The translations under genes and the position numbers were made by a program. A model generated the notes under the pieces. The model was not told the DNA's origin. It ran no database searches and saw only the letters and a list, made by a program, of their open reading frames with translations. Positions 23,001 to 42,165 of a stretch of 64,000 bases of DNA are shown piece by piece. The first letter of the stretch is position 1, and every line of letters starts with the position of its first letter. The DNA is from Bursaphelenchus xylophilus (Eukaryota; Nematoda; Chromadorea; Rhabditida; Aphelenchoididae): contig CAJFCV020000003.1 of the NCBI GenBank assembly GCA_904066235.2, positions 10,850,001 to 10,914,000 on the forward strand, in the 5' to 3' direction.

Positions 23001-26000
23001 GAAAGCTCTCCGAACAGGGCTCGTCCACATCAATACCCACCGACCCAGCCCCATCCACATCGACCGCAACCCCCGTAAATCGACGCAAAGAACTCCGCGA
23101 TCAGTTCTACGCGCGCCTGCAGAAGCATTACGATCGTAGCGGGCAGAAGCTGACGATTCAGCCGGTTGTGAATGGAGAAACCATCGATTTGTTCCAGTTG
23201 TTCAGATGCGTCCGAAAAAGAGGCGGCCTCAAAGAAATGAGCAAAACCTTGTGGATTCACTGTCTAGACTCGATGAATTTGAAGGGAATAGTCCCAGAAC
23301 AGATCAAAGATTTATATACGAAGTATTTGGAGTCCTTTGAGAGCTGGGTCCGCCATAAAAAGGACCCGATTTGGACTGGAGAGAAGGAGAAGGTAAAATT
23401 TTTGAAAGTTTTTGATTTTTTTGATGAAAAAGGATGGTATAAATGGGTGAATTGAAAGTTTTAGGATAGAAGAGGGTGTGTAGAATTGTGGGGATGATGT
23501 TTTAGCAGGTTTAAAAAAATTGAAAAATTTTTTTTTCGAAATTTTTTGTTGAAATTTCGGGGTTTGACGTAATTTTTGAATTTTTTGATGGCATCTTGAT
23601 GTTTAGGTGTTATAAATTAAATTTTGAGGTAATTGAAGTGTGTTTCCAGAGTTTATAAACCTAAGATTTGTCTTATTTTGAGATTTTTTCGAAAAATTTA
23701 GTCAAAATTAGTTGATTTTCAAAAAAAAATTTTTTTTTTTCATTGATAAAATCCGTATTTTTACCTTGATTTTATTGCAGAAGAAAGAGAAACAACGAAC
23801 CTCTTCGGTGTCCTCAACCTCAAAAGCACCCACATCTACCTCACTTTCACCCGCCAAAAAGTCCTCAACCTCCTCCAAACTCAGCACTCCGGCCAGCGAT
23901 AAACCCGCGAAAAAGTTGCCGAAACCCGACAAGTTGGAGAAAAAGAGCTCAACCCCCGCCATCAACAACTCCTCATCACAATCGAGGATAAAATCCCCAA
24001 CAGATTTGGACGAGGATGATGGACATGTTCCGGCTGATATGTAAGTTTATTTTGATCATTTTTTTGTTGAAATTTAGGTAGAAATGAGGAGAGAATGGAG
24101 TCAACAGAGTGTGACGGCTGTTAAGAAGTTGATTAGCGCGACAATCGATGTGTTGATCGCCTAGTTTCGGAGCTATCACTAAATTTTTGAGATCAAAATT
24201 GATGAGGTCATGGATAATATAAAAGTGATGGTTTGGGCCTAAAGTTTAGGAAGTAGCTGATGTTTTTTGGCATCCCGGGGTAATAGAGGGTGTGAATTAT
24301 GTGACCAGTAAATTCGAAGGTATCCATCGCATTGATTTAGCTAAATCAGAAAAATTTTGCGGCTAGTTGCCTACAGTAAGGTCTAGATGGATAAAAAAGC
24401 GGATTTTTAGTAAAATTATTGTCTTATTCAATAACTAGGAGTTGTTTTAGAAGAAGAAACGTAACTTTCAAAAAAGATTTTTCCCATTTTGAGTGAAAAT
24501 TTTCGTATTTTCAGCTTCTCCCAGCTGGTGGAAACTCGGCACGTCCGCGCTGCCCACTACTCTCGATTCTACTCGGCGCGAGTTGTGGATGCTCGCAGAG
24601 TCCCCACAGACGTTATCCTTCGCGTTCTGACCAAGATCGTCGCCCATACGAAAGACCAGCCCGTGGTTTTGATAACCAACCCCCTTCATGTGGAGGCCCT
24701 GGAGGAGTTGGGCCGAATCACGATGGTCTTTGTCCACTACTGCGGCTGGAACAACCGCTACGACGAATGGGTGACGCTGGACCGGCTGAAAGTCACCCCC
24801 GAGACGAGGAAACAATCAATGCTGGCGTTGATGCGGAACTACAATTTCCCGATCACTGTCCTCGAAGCGGTCCACGATTTTTACGCGACGAGGAGGATAA
24901 CAAAAGCCGCCTATAATGCAAGATGCAGAAAGGAGAAGTCGGGCGGACATACGTCGTCCGACGAAGAAGATACGACGATGATTTTGACGGCCGCCAAAAA
25001 GAAGAAAATCACTCCAGTCGCCATCAATCACGAAGCCCTGAAGCCGGAACTGAGGGCATTTTTGTACGAAGATGAGGGCTATGGAATCCCTGAAGTGAAG
25101 CCGGAAAAAGTGGAGAAAGACGCCTTTGATGATATACCGAATAGTGAATTAGCGGCGGCAAATGCGATCGTCTCGGAATCCGAGGCCCACAGAGAAACAC
25201 CGAAGAGGCCAGGCGTGAAGAAGGAGAAGGATAATGAGAGAAAGATCAAGGAGAAAAAAGCGGATGAGGTCGCGGAAAAAGAAAAGGAAAGGGAAAAAGT
25301 GGACAAGGAGAAGATCGAAAAGCCCAAGAAGGAAAAGGAGAGCGCAGAAGGCCCTAAAGAGAAGATTGAAAAGCCCTCAAGTCCTAATAAAGAAAAGGAT
25401 AAAGAGAGGAAAAAAGAAAAGGAAAAAGAGAAAGAAAGGAAGGAAAAGAAGGAAGAGAAAGAGAAGAAAAAGGAAGAGAGAACGAAAGAGAAAGAGGAGG
25501 AGAAAAAGAAGGAGAAAGAAGAACGAAAGAGAGAAGAGAAAGAGAAGAAAAAAGAAGAAAAGGAGAAAAAAAAGGCCGAGGAACAAAAGAAAATGGAAGA
25601 GAAAGTGGAAGAACTTAAGGAAGTTGAGGTAAAACCGGAAGAAAGCGAAAATAAAGGGGAACCAGAGGAAAAGAAGGAGGAAACACGACCAGAAGACCCA
25701 TTGTCAGCCCTAAATGATACCATAAATTTGGTGGCACATCAAATCGATTTCCCCAAAAGTTCGACCAGCAGTCCGGCGAGGACCGTAAAACCGCTGGAGC
25801 TGAGCGCCGAAGAGAAATTCGATGAGATCCCACCTCCTCAATTCTCACCAACCCCGCAGTCGGCCAGCAGCACGCATGAGAACGCGTTCAATTTGCTTGA
25901 TTCGCCTCAGGAACCAGTTAGAAGTGAGGACGAGAAAATGGAAAAGAAAAAAGAGGAGGTCCAGAAAGTGGAACAGAAAGAGCAGTCCAAAGCGAAGAAG

Positions 26001-29000
26001 GCGTTTGAAGCCACGAAACGAGACCTCATGATCCCACTGAGCCTTGACATGAATGTCAAAAGTCCAACTCCACCATTGCCCTCGCACGCATCCAGAGAAA
26101 GTACGATCACCAATAACAGCACCTTTGTTGGTCTGCAGTCAACCGTACAAACGGATGACTTGCTAGGCCCGGAAGTCCTGCGGCAGTTCGAAGTGGAAAG
26201 AAACCACCTTCCAGCCGACCCCCCACAACCTCAAAAGAACCGCAAGAAGGAGGACGACACTCAAATCACCGGCAGAGACATCCAGCAGATGCTCATGAAC
26301 TTGGGCCTCATTGCGCCCTCCACAAGTCAACCAATCTTGTCGACGAAAGTTCAGCAGGACCTGGACAACAGCTTCAATGCGCGGAGAAACAATATCGAAC
26401 TCCTCTCCCGACAGCTGGATGAGACCAAACAACAGGAACTTCAACTGCAGACCGATCTTTTGAGACATCAACTTTTGTCCAACCAACTGCAATTCCAACT
26501 GAACCGACCGAGTCATATGGAAGGTCTCCTCTTGCCAGAACACGTCCAAATCTTCCAACAAGCCCTAATCTTGGCCCAGCGACGTCGGCAAGAACTCGAG
26601 AGACAACTGGAATTCGAGAGAGTCCAGAATTTCCCAGTACAAGGAGCTTCCACCAGCCTACTACAGCAAACCCATCTAACCATCGCGCAGCTGGCCGCAC
26701 AAAGACGACAACAACTCGAAATGAGCGCACAGAACTTGCTGGCAAACTCGCTGCCTTCAAGACAACACCAGATGTTCACATCGACAGCAGGAAGTTCATT
26801 AACTTCAACTGTGAATGACATCAACTTTGGAGGGGACAGCTCGAATTCAAGGCAAAGTCAGCAGAGTTTTGCCGACAGAATCCCAGCTAGTAATGCTGGG
26901 AACAATTCCGCAACGAATTTCGGCTTGAACAGCCAGATCAACGCGTCCGTCAGCCAATTGCAACAACTCACCCAGCTGGTACAAGGTCAAACCCAGAACA
27001 GCTCCATCCTCCCCTTGTTGAACAGCCTGCAACTGGCGAACACCGACCAAATCAGGATGAGTCTCACCCTGATCGAGCAACAGTACGGCACCGACATTGC
27101 ACAAGCCGTCCAAAGCGAATTCGAGTCGAGGCTCTTGAATCAGCTGCTGATCTCTCTCCAGCAAACAACTCCAGCCCCAACCCCACCTCAACCAACAAGT
27201 CAGCCGGCGTTTAGTCAACAAAACGCATGGAACTTTAGCTCCTCCGCCAACGCACAAACCATCTTGTCCATGGACACGTTGGCTACAAGGTAGGGAGAAA
27301 TTTTTAACAAGTACTCCTATGGGGTGTGGAGTTACAGGTCGAGTCATATATCAAAAAAAATCGCAAAATTTTTCTGATTCAGAATATGTAAAAGTTAGCT
27401 GCCTAATTTTGGTGGTGTCAGGGTGAAAAGATCCTCAGAAGTTTTCTCGCAACACCACACAAATTCCAACTTTTTTATATTGGAACTACTAATTAAGGTG
27501 TAGTATTAGTCAAATTTGATATTTTAAGGCTGGTCAAGGTGCCCACGCAAATGCCTTTTTGACAAAGTTTTTACCAAATCAAAAGCTTTGTTTTGAGCTA
27601 AAGTGAAACCCTGGCATCATTTGCGAGAAAAGTTCTGAGGATTTTTTCACCCTTACAAACCAAAATTAGGCAGCTAACTTTTACGTATTTTGAATCAGAA
27701 AAATTTTACGAATTTTTTGATATATGACTCGACCTGTAACTCCATACCCCATAGAAGTACTTTCCTCACAATTTTGAGTGAAGAATTAGGTATTCACCGT
27801 GAAAGTTTAGTTTAACCCCCTCGACCGATCGCACAGCCACACCACGAGACCCATGCGACATCCCATCCACATCGAGCGCGATTTTTCCTCAGTTCTCCGC
27901 GACTTCTCAACCATCCCAAGTCCGAGCCGAAGTCCGGCTTGAACGGGTCCCTGAGATCGCCAGAGCCACCGTAACCCTTGATGAACATGTTCATCAAGAG
28001 TACGACGCTCCAGTTCAATCTCAGCCATGCGAGGATTGCGGCTCAGCAGCTCCGATTTTCAGCAAAACCCCCATCAACACGCTGCCTCCACATCTGAGGT
28101 CCGAGATTTTGGATTTTTGCGCGAAAAAGGAGCATTTGGGCAAGGAGCGAAGAGGCCGCCCTCAACAGGATGTGTCAGGCATGTCAAGGAACGCTCAGAA
28201 GCATGCGGTGGAGAAGCGAAAGCTAGAGGATCAGATGAAAGACCTTCGCGAAGGAAATGGGAACCATATTTTACCAGTGGACCCTAGGTTTCAGGTGAGA
28301 ATTTTGATGGGTTACTGAAGGTTTTTGGGGATGAATTTGGTATCATTAGAGAGCTGAGGAAGTAGAATAAATGATTAGACGACTTTTGAGAGATTTTGGA
28401 GAAAACGACCGGTCGATTTTTGAGGATTTTAAAAAGTTTAGGCGGCGTTTGGAAGCTCTTGATTTCTCTGTGAAAAAAAGGCGGAAACTATTGATTTTTC
28501 TGCGACAAAAGGTGTGTTTTTGATTTGATTTTGACGTAATATCAAGCGATATCATCTTTTTTTTCTCTGTCAAGTGACAGTAGAGAGAAGAATTAGATTT
28601 TTTTATATAAAAAAGTTCGAGGTTCCCATATTCCCCCTACTTATTAGACATCCCCAATATTTTTGTCTATTTCAGGAAGTAAAACGAGCATTCGAAGTCC
28701 CAACAATGTCGGATGTGATGAACTCAATTGGCCTCGACGTCTTCAACCATCAACGAACCCCCGAGACCGATGCGTATCAGAGAAATGCGGAAGAGGAGCT
28801 GAGAAGCAAATCCAAAGAACAAATCGAATCGGATGTCCGAAAACTCTTGGAACTCAACAACTTGCTGAAGCCAGAACCCAAGAAAGAGAATGGAGGCACA
28901 CCGTATGAGGAGGAGAAGCGGAAAAACGAAAGACAACTCGAGATTTTGAGGAACACGGTCCTCGGAATGGCTGATTTGGTGGAAAAGGAGAAGATCAAGA

Positions 29001-29851
29001 CCGGATTGGCCGGATTTTCCATCGAAACCACCCCGGAAATTGATGGATTGAGTAAGGATTTTTGAAGAATTGAAAATTTTGAGGTTTTTGTCGATGTTTG
29101 GCAAAAAATTGCGGTAATATTATTTATGGAACGTCAATTGAGGAAAAAGACGATTGAGGAACCTGAAAAGTATTATTTTTCTTCGATGTAAGTGTCGAAA
29201 TTAGGATAATTGATGGCGGTGATTTCGAAAATGATATTCATTTCTTTTGATCGTTACTTTTTTCCTTAAGTAGTACTGTAAAGTAGTAATTTTTTGATTT
29301 TTTTCATAACTACTCGATTTTGGGGGTTTCGATGGTGCTGATTTCGAAAATCTTATTTATTTTTTTTTTTTGAATTTGAAAGCAGCACCATCGAAATCAG
29401 CATAAAACCCCCTAAATCGCGTAGTTGTGAAAAAAATTACTATTTTACAGTACTACATAAGGAAAAAAAGTAACGATCGAAAGAAATGAATGTCATTTTC
29501 GAAATCAGCGCCATAAATTATCCTAATTTCGACATTTACATCGAAGAAAAATAATACTTTTCAGTTTCGCCAATTGTCTTTTCCCCAATTGACGACGTTC
29601 CATGAATGATACGACCGTCTTTTACTCTCTTCTTCCCCAATCGTCCCTCCTAGTCATTTATACAGCACTACAATAGTTGAAATCAATACTAAATTTTTCG
29701 TATTTTAGTCCAACGAACCCAGAACGAGCTGGCCAAAGAGAGAGAAGCCTTCCGTCAAACCGAACTGGCCCGCCAAAAATTGGCCAACGACGTGGGCAGG
29801 GAACAACAGAACAAAGTGAATGGCATCGTCAAGGGCCGAAAACTCTACTAA
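20022..29851 (+). CDS. ARID4: ARID4 (RBP1)-type chromatin protein: Tudor, RBB1NT-like, ARID, chromo-barrel
   Basis: Exons: 20022-20123, 20504-20623, 20691-20974, 21438-21800, 22011-22247, 22810-23392, 23781-24040, 24515-27289, 27811-28294, 28676-29051 and 29709-29851. They join in frame to 1908 aa. Domains: N-terminal Tudor about 44-165 (GTDVSAKFKGAFCEA, then FNDGDEKSLRRSQ); Lys/Ser-rich nuclear-signal-like linker; RBB1NT/Tudor-like about 315-405 (RILPDGK); ARID 461-552 (FYARLQKHY, VRKRGGLKEMSK); Ser/Thr-rich linker; chromo-barrel about 651-750 (HYCGWNNRYDEWV). A Lys/Glu block follows at about 875-1045, then Gln-rich coiled-coil-like segments at about 1255-1400 and a helical C-terminus. Known family members are DNA/histone-binding subunits of SIN3-HDAC corepressors. 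The domain order matches vertebrate ARID4A/B. Joining of the last three exons rests on frame continuity across the 27290 donor, which otherwise runs into TAG two bases on. Confidence 0.88.
22300..22785. repeat. R5 foldback element in ARID4 intron 5
   Basis: Left arm landmarks CTTCGATGTAAGTGTCGAAAT, TGATTTCGAAAATGATATTC and TACTGTAAAGCAGTAATTTT are repeated inverted in the right arm (22555-22745) with few mismatches. A short loop lies near 22525-22545. The right end carries CCAATTGACGACGCTCC. A second copy is in intron 10 of the same gene. Confidence 0.9.
27305..27772. repeat. Foldback repeat in ARID4 intron 8
   Basis: AGTTACAGGTCGAGTCATAT at about 27330 is inverted at about 27722 (ATATGACTCGACCTGTAACT). 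Further inside, GTTAGCTGCCTAATTTTGGT pairs with ACCAAAATTAGGCAGCTAAC. Arms of about 130-190 bp surround an imperfect centre. It fills almost the whole intron and is not related to R5. Confidence 0.85.
29126..29607. repeat. R5 foldback element in ARID4 intron 10
   Basis: The ends ATGGAACGTCAATTG and CAATTGACGACGTTCCAT are inverted, and the arms match the intron 5 copy closely (CTTCGATGTAAGTGTCGAAAT, TAAGTAGTACTGTAAAG). The termini are better kept here than in the other copy and define the family ends. Confidence 0.9.
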
Positions 29852-32016
29852 AATTGATTTGGAACCCATCAAAAGAACATTGGTATCAAGGATAACATCG
29901 AAATGGCCGATGATTCAAATTTCAGCCTACAAACAACTACAAAATCAATAACCAAACATCCAGGAACATGATTTGAACAATTTTGACTATTATTTTGATC
30001 GTAATCGTTGTTAAAACTTCGTTTAATCAAGCCCCACCCCCTTTTTTTCGTCGATCTCATTTTTAATATTCGAATTCCGAATATTGACACGATTTCCCCT
30101 CGCATTTCCAGCACTCGCAGAGCCCCGGTTCCATCTGCCTTTTTGTCTCAGTAAACGATAAAAAAAAAGTTGTAATCAAGACCTTATGTTGTACATGTTC
30201 AACGTCGCAGCAGTGTATTTTCTGAATTTTTCTTCGATTTTCATGAGTTTGATTTTGGTTTAGGAGGGTTTACTATGCATTTAGAGGAGTTTGGCATTAA
30301 ATTTTGGAATTTTTAGAGGTTTCGAGACCTAAAATTAGATCAATTATATTACACTTGAGGTTAGAAGTGTAATATCAATTTTTTTGCCTTTTTTTTCTCT
30401 TTTAATTAAATTTTTATGCCACATACGAACTAAAAATTTCATAAATCGTACTGCTGCGACCCATCAAATGGCCTTAGCTTTTCTTTTTCCGACTTTTACA
30501 CGTTTTTTATTTTTTACATCGAACCGAAACGGGTGATTACTATTGTAATTCTTTTCTAAATGGTCTTTGCTAGTGAAGCCTAGATACCTGTACACAAGTT
30601 GCCATACGTTTTTAATGCGAAAATGGAAAAAAGAGCCATTAATAAAGGATTTGAAAATTTGATGACCATCGGAATATTTTTTTAATTTTGTGGATTTTTG
30701 GGGTCTAAAAATTTATCGACGGCAGTGATTATTGGTGTTAATAGGCCTGAATAGACTAATTTTGGAAGTTAAAAAGCTCCCGTATGAGCAGAACATGGAG
30801 AAATTAAAGGCTGATATTACACTAGGTATCCTGACAAAATTGATAAACAGCTCTAATCTGGTAGTTGTAACTGATGTAAACTTTTTCCCAACGACATCTT
30901 ACACTCCTATCTTCACATTTCAAGCCATTCGCCTCCAAAAATCTCAAAAATTTTACCGAAATTTCCAATTTCCCCATAAAAATCAAGTTCTCCAAATCCA
31001 ATTATTTTTTTGATTTAATAACGATAAATATCAGCATAATTAGATGAAGAAAAGGGTACCCAATCAAATGAGCTTCGAGTAATTCGACAAATCGCCGCAG
31101 GGCAATAGAAAAAAAAAATCGAAAAAATACAAAAAAAAACGAATATTTTTTTGATAAGCCTCTACAATTACGAAAAACGCGTGTACCAGTACAGACTACC
31201 GTCTAATAAAGAGCAAAAAGAAAAAGAGAGATGATAAATACCGCGCAACAGGGCTTCGCATACAACATCGGATGACCGAGAGAGAACACTCGTTGACGAA
31301 TATATAGCTACGTTTTTACAATTTTAAACTGTAATTTACAATCGAGTGGCATATCCTGTCGTCTAGCCAAGAACGAGTAGACCCAGAGATGACGTGGAAG
31401 TTCATTTTACGGACTTTCGGGAAGAGTGGGGACGACGGATTTTTTGCGTCATCGTGACATGCTAATTTCGTCATCATGACGGGATAAAATTTTAGGAAAA
31501 TTTTTTTGTTGACCTCTAAGAATTTTTCATTTCAATTTCGATCGAAAAACTGGCTTCTATCGCTATTTTTTCACTGTCATGATGACACTTTAAATATGTC
31601 ATCATGACATGGTTAAAACACAAAACTAGCTCTTTAAGATTACTGTAATTTACCTAAAGGCTATAAAAAATCAAAGTTAATCTTAAAACACCAAAAAAAT
31701 CTGTCCTAACAGCCAAAAAAAATAAAAAAAAATCTCAAAAAACTGGTATTGACCACCAAAAATCAAACAATTTCAAATACAAAACCAAAAAAAACATGTC
31801 ACGGTCCAAAAGATCCGGATTCAGATAGATGGAGGAAAAGGGGAAAAAAACAAGGGACAATCCTGTTTACTCCGAGTGTAATAATTGGAGAGGGGGGCAA
31901 CAAAAAACATGAACGTTGGACAAAAACACGAAAAAACTTTTAAATCAAATAGTAAAAACATGTGAAAACATATCAATAACATTATATTATAGTTGGGGTT
32001 TCTTTCTGCTTGCTCT
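29852..32016. other. Convergent intergenic region between ARID4 and USP7
   Basis: It lies between two stop codons. It holds the 3' sequence of ARID4 (a poly-A-rich stretch after TCAGTAAACGATAAAA near 30150) and AT-rich DNA with no conserved ORF. Four variants of the palindrome GTCATCATGAC lie at 31447-31610. No RNA gene is recognised. Confidence 0.5.
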
Positions 32017-39319
<7,303 letters not shown>

Positions 39320-42165
39320 TCTGTTAGCTCCTGTAATTATATGAGGTTATTAGAGCTATCCTTTCTTTTCAATTCGAACCTCGAATTTGGCAGAAGACGC
39401 GATGAAAACATAAAAATTTCGGAAAGATCTAGAGATTTAGGACCAGCAGGTGGAAACAGTCGTAAATCCACTTTTTTGCAGGGTTTCAAATGTTCATAAG
39501 CAAGATTAGGGATTTAGGAAGCTGATTAGACAATAATTTCAAAAATAAAAGCTGTCAAAACACGAAAATTTTGTCGAAACTTGTCTAGTACAATGTCGGA
39601 AATAAATTGATCAAAAAAAGCTCGAAACACGAAAAAAATCGGCAATGTTTTTTTGCGAAAACATAAAATGCTCTACGCAACAACTATCGCGCACAATTAC
39701 TCAACTGAAAACGCACGACTCCCACTGTGAAAATAATATTATTCATAAGGTATCAACTAAACTTTCTACGTAGTTTCTTGGCTGAAAAAGGGGTATAAAG
39801 AGGATAAACTCGTGTCCACCAGGTCACACATTGTCTCGAGATCAAAACGGCACTTTCTCGAGGCTGAAATAGCGACTGAACACATAAAATCTTGACCGAG
39901 CCTAAAACAAGGTGTCCCACCTGGAAAAAATAGCTAGGAATCTACATTTTCTAGCAATTTTCAACCAGAAAAGTGAAGAAACAACAAGAACAAAGTACGA
40001 AGTGGCTAACAGAAAGAAAAAAATCTAGAATAACAGGAGAAATAACATCAAACGAAGGGATATTATACTTGATGGACCTAAAAACAAAAACTCGAAAATA
40101 ACGCGCGTCCGCCTTGCAGAAAACGATCAGCCACTTGTAGTAAACCTTTCAAGAGTGTCGGTGGGATCAGTCCAACCAAAACTTCCAGCAAATTTTGTGG
40201 TTCGCCTTTTGCGAAATGCCGTAAACAAGAAGCGGACCTTTTTTCACCCGCGAGAAATCAAAAAACTGTTCGAAGACGGCTTGAATCACCGGCTTTTTGT
40301 CGACCTCTCCGTCCGAGTAGACCTTGGCTTTTGTGGCGAGCATCAGAGAACCGAATTTCCGTGTTCCTCCAAAAAATTCGTCGGGTTCTGCACGTTTTTG
40401 AGGCCGATTTCTCGGATTTTAGGTCTAAAAATCAAGAAAATGATTTCAAAATCAAAAATCTGCCGGAATTTCGGGTCCGTGAGTGGGCCAGCGGTTCCGT
40501 GGCCCATCTTTTCCAGCATCCTATTACACAAACCCTCGAGCAATTTCGGGTCGGCGGAAACCGCGGGTTCGCCGAACGCACTGTGCACAATTGCCCGTAA
40601 ACATTGCACAGTGCAGTCGGCGGGGTTTGGCCGCGCAAAACTCGCATGCCCACCACCGCTCGGCCGGCGGAAGGTACGCACCACCCGAGGGAATGGTCAG
40701 TCCGGCTGCTCGGATTTTCGAGGTCAGCCGCAGAGACGAGGCGCGATGGAAGAGAGGGGCGAGAGAAACGCGGGTCGGCGGCGATTTCTTCCGCGAAAAC
40801 AACGAAAAATCGCGGATTTCCGCAGGGAATGGAAGAGACGCCAGAGAAAATGGGGCTGTAAATGAGCAGCTGCAAAATCTCCGCCGTTTCCCGAGCAAGT
40901 GCGCACTGTTTCCCGGCTTCGTGAAGGCCAAAATGCACAAAAACCCGGAGAGAAAGTGGCCGCCGAAGAGCACGCAAAATAAAGAGAGTGCACACAAAAG
41001 AAATAGAATGCCGAAAGAAGAGCGCTAAAAGCAAGGGAAAGAGAAAAGAAATATCGAAGGGATGAGGAGAGAGCGAGAGAATCCGGCTCATGCGAGAGAA
41101 AAAGTGAAGAGAGTGCGTGCAAGTGGGAGAGCGTGAGGGAGTCGGCGAGGTTAGAGAACCGCGAGAGAACACGGTGAATAAAAGAGACGATTTTTCTCTA
41201 ACCTCTTTGGGAAATATCGGGTGGAAAGCGGAGAGTGCAGAGAAAAGTTGTTGCGAAAGGTCGTGTAAGACAAAGGAGGCCATATCTGCTATATAAAACA
41301 TGCATTGGAGCGGCTTTTTGGTGCGATTACGCTTCTTTTCATGGCATTCTCTGGTCGAACGCACAAATTTTTTTAAATTGGGAATGTTTTCGTTGCGAAA
41401 CAGAGCAAACGGAAGGATGAGTAATGAGAAAAGGAAAATTTTAAAAGTTATCAGGTTAAAAAATTTTTTTTGACAACTCAGTTGGTAGATTCAGCGTCAG
41501 CCGCGATATTCATCCATCTTTGGGAACAGAGAGCACGAAAAATAAGGAGAGTCGGCAAGACAAAAACACTTGTTTGTTTCGTTTTTTTCTGCCCAGAAAA
41601 ACCCATTTTTATCTACGAACGTTGTAGATGACTCTAGTAACCGACCTTGTAAAATTGACGAACATAAAAGGCAAAAATTAATTCCATCAAAAACGTCGGT
41701 TCCAGGAAATTTTATACAGAAAAAAGTTCCTGAATATCAACAAAAATCTCCCCCATCGTAATTCTCCAGACAACGTGGCCTGTGTGACGCAATTGACGGG
41801 TTGTTGACGTCCAAGCGCAGAGAAAATTGACAGAATCCGCGTTGATTCTGTCAATCGAATTCACATTTTTATGTATATTGGGGTATGTGGCTGTAAGAGA
41901 GATGTCCAAAGGAATGCCAGGGAACATTTTACAAGGTGATTGAAGAAATTTTGAAAAAAAAGACTTTTTGCGGATATCTTTTTGCTCGTTACAGCTATCC
42001 AAGGAGTTTAAAGTTGTGTTTACCGAGGTTCCTATAGTATAAAAATTGCGTCAAAAGAGATGTCATTAAAAAAAAGACAAAAAATTGTGACACAAAAAAA
42101 CGTCTAAAAGTTAAACTTTATACAAAACCACAGTAAACATCATAATCCAACAGTCTACTCTTTCA
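39320..42165. other. Region upstream of USP7 and downstream of cfp-1; no gene supported
   Basis: 39320-40150 is AT-rich and probably contains the USP7 leader, with an acceptor ending at 39331. 40155-41360 has long overlapping open frames on both strands with no recognisable domain, produced by GC- and GA-rich composition. 41.4-42.1 kb is AT-rich and includes the 3' end of cfp-1. Confidence 0.5.
40600..41240 (-). promoter_or_regulatory. GA/GC-rich block, possible USP7 promoter region
   Basis: CpG-rich DNA (40540-40760) passes into dense GAGAG/GAGCGAGAG repeats (40980-41230). The paired motifs GCACTGTGCACAA and TTGCACAGTGCAG are at 40578-40618. It is the only compositionally distinct DNA between USP7 and cfp-1. 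The promoter role is inferred from position and composition only. Confidence 0.3.

Noticed and set aside
25079..25723. 214-codon minus-strand Ser/Phe-rich open frame
   Set aside because: It is the reverse complement of the Lys/Glu-rich block of ARID4, a known composition artefact.
27290..27293. ARID4 ending at the TAG at 27291-27293
   Set aside because: A GTAGGG donor at 27290 joins in frame to an exon at 27811 open for 161 codons, and then to two more exons with matching phases. A continuing gene is more likely.
40432..41364. 310-codon minus-strand open frame, with a 236-codon plus-strand frame at 40155-40865
   Set aside because: The frames overlap on both strands in a GC/GA-rich block, have low-complexity translations and show no domain or splice partners. 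The block is better read as upstream DNA of USP7.
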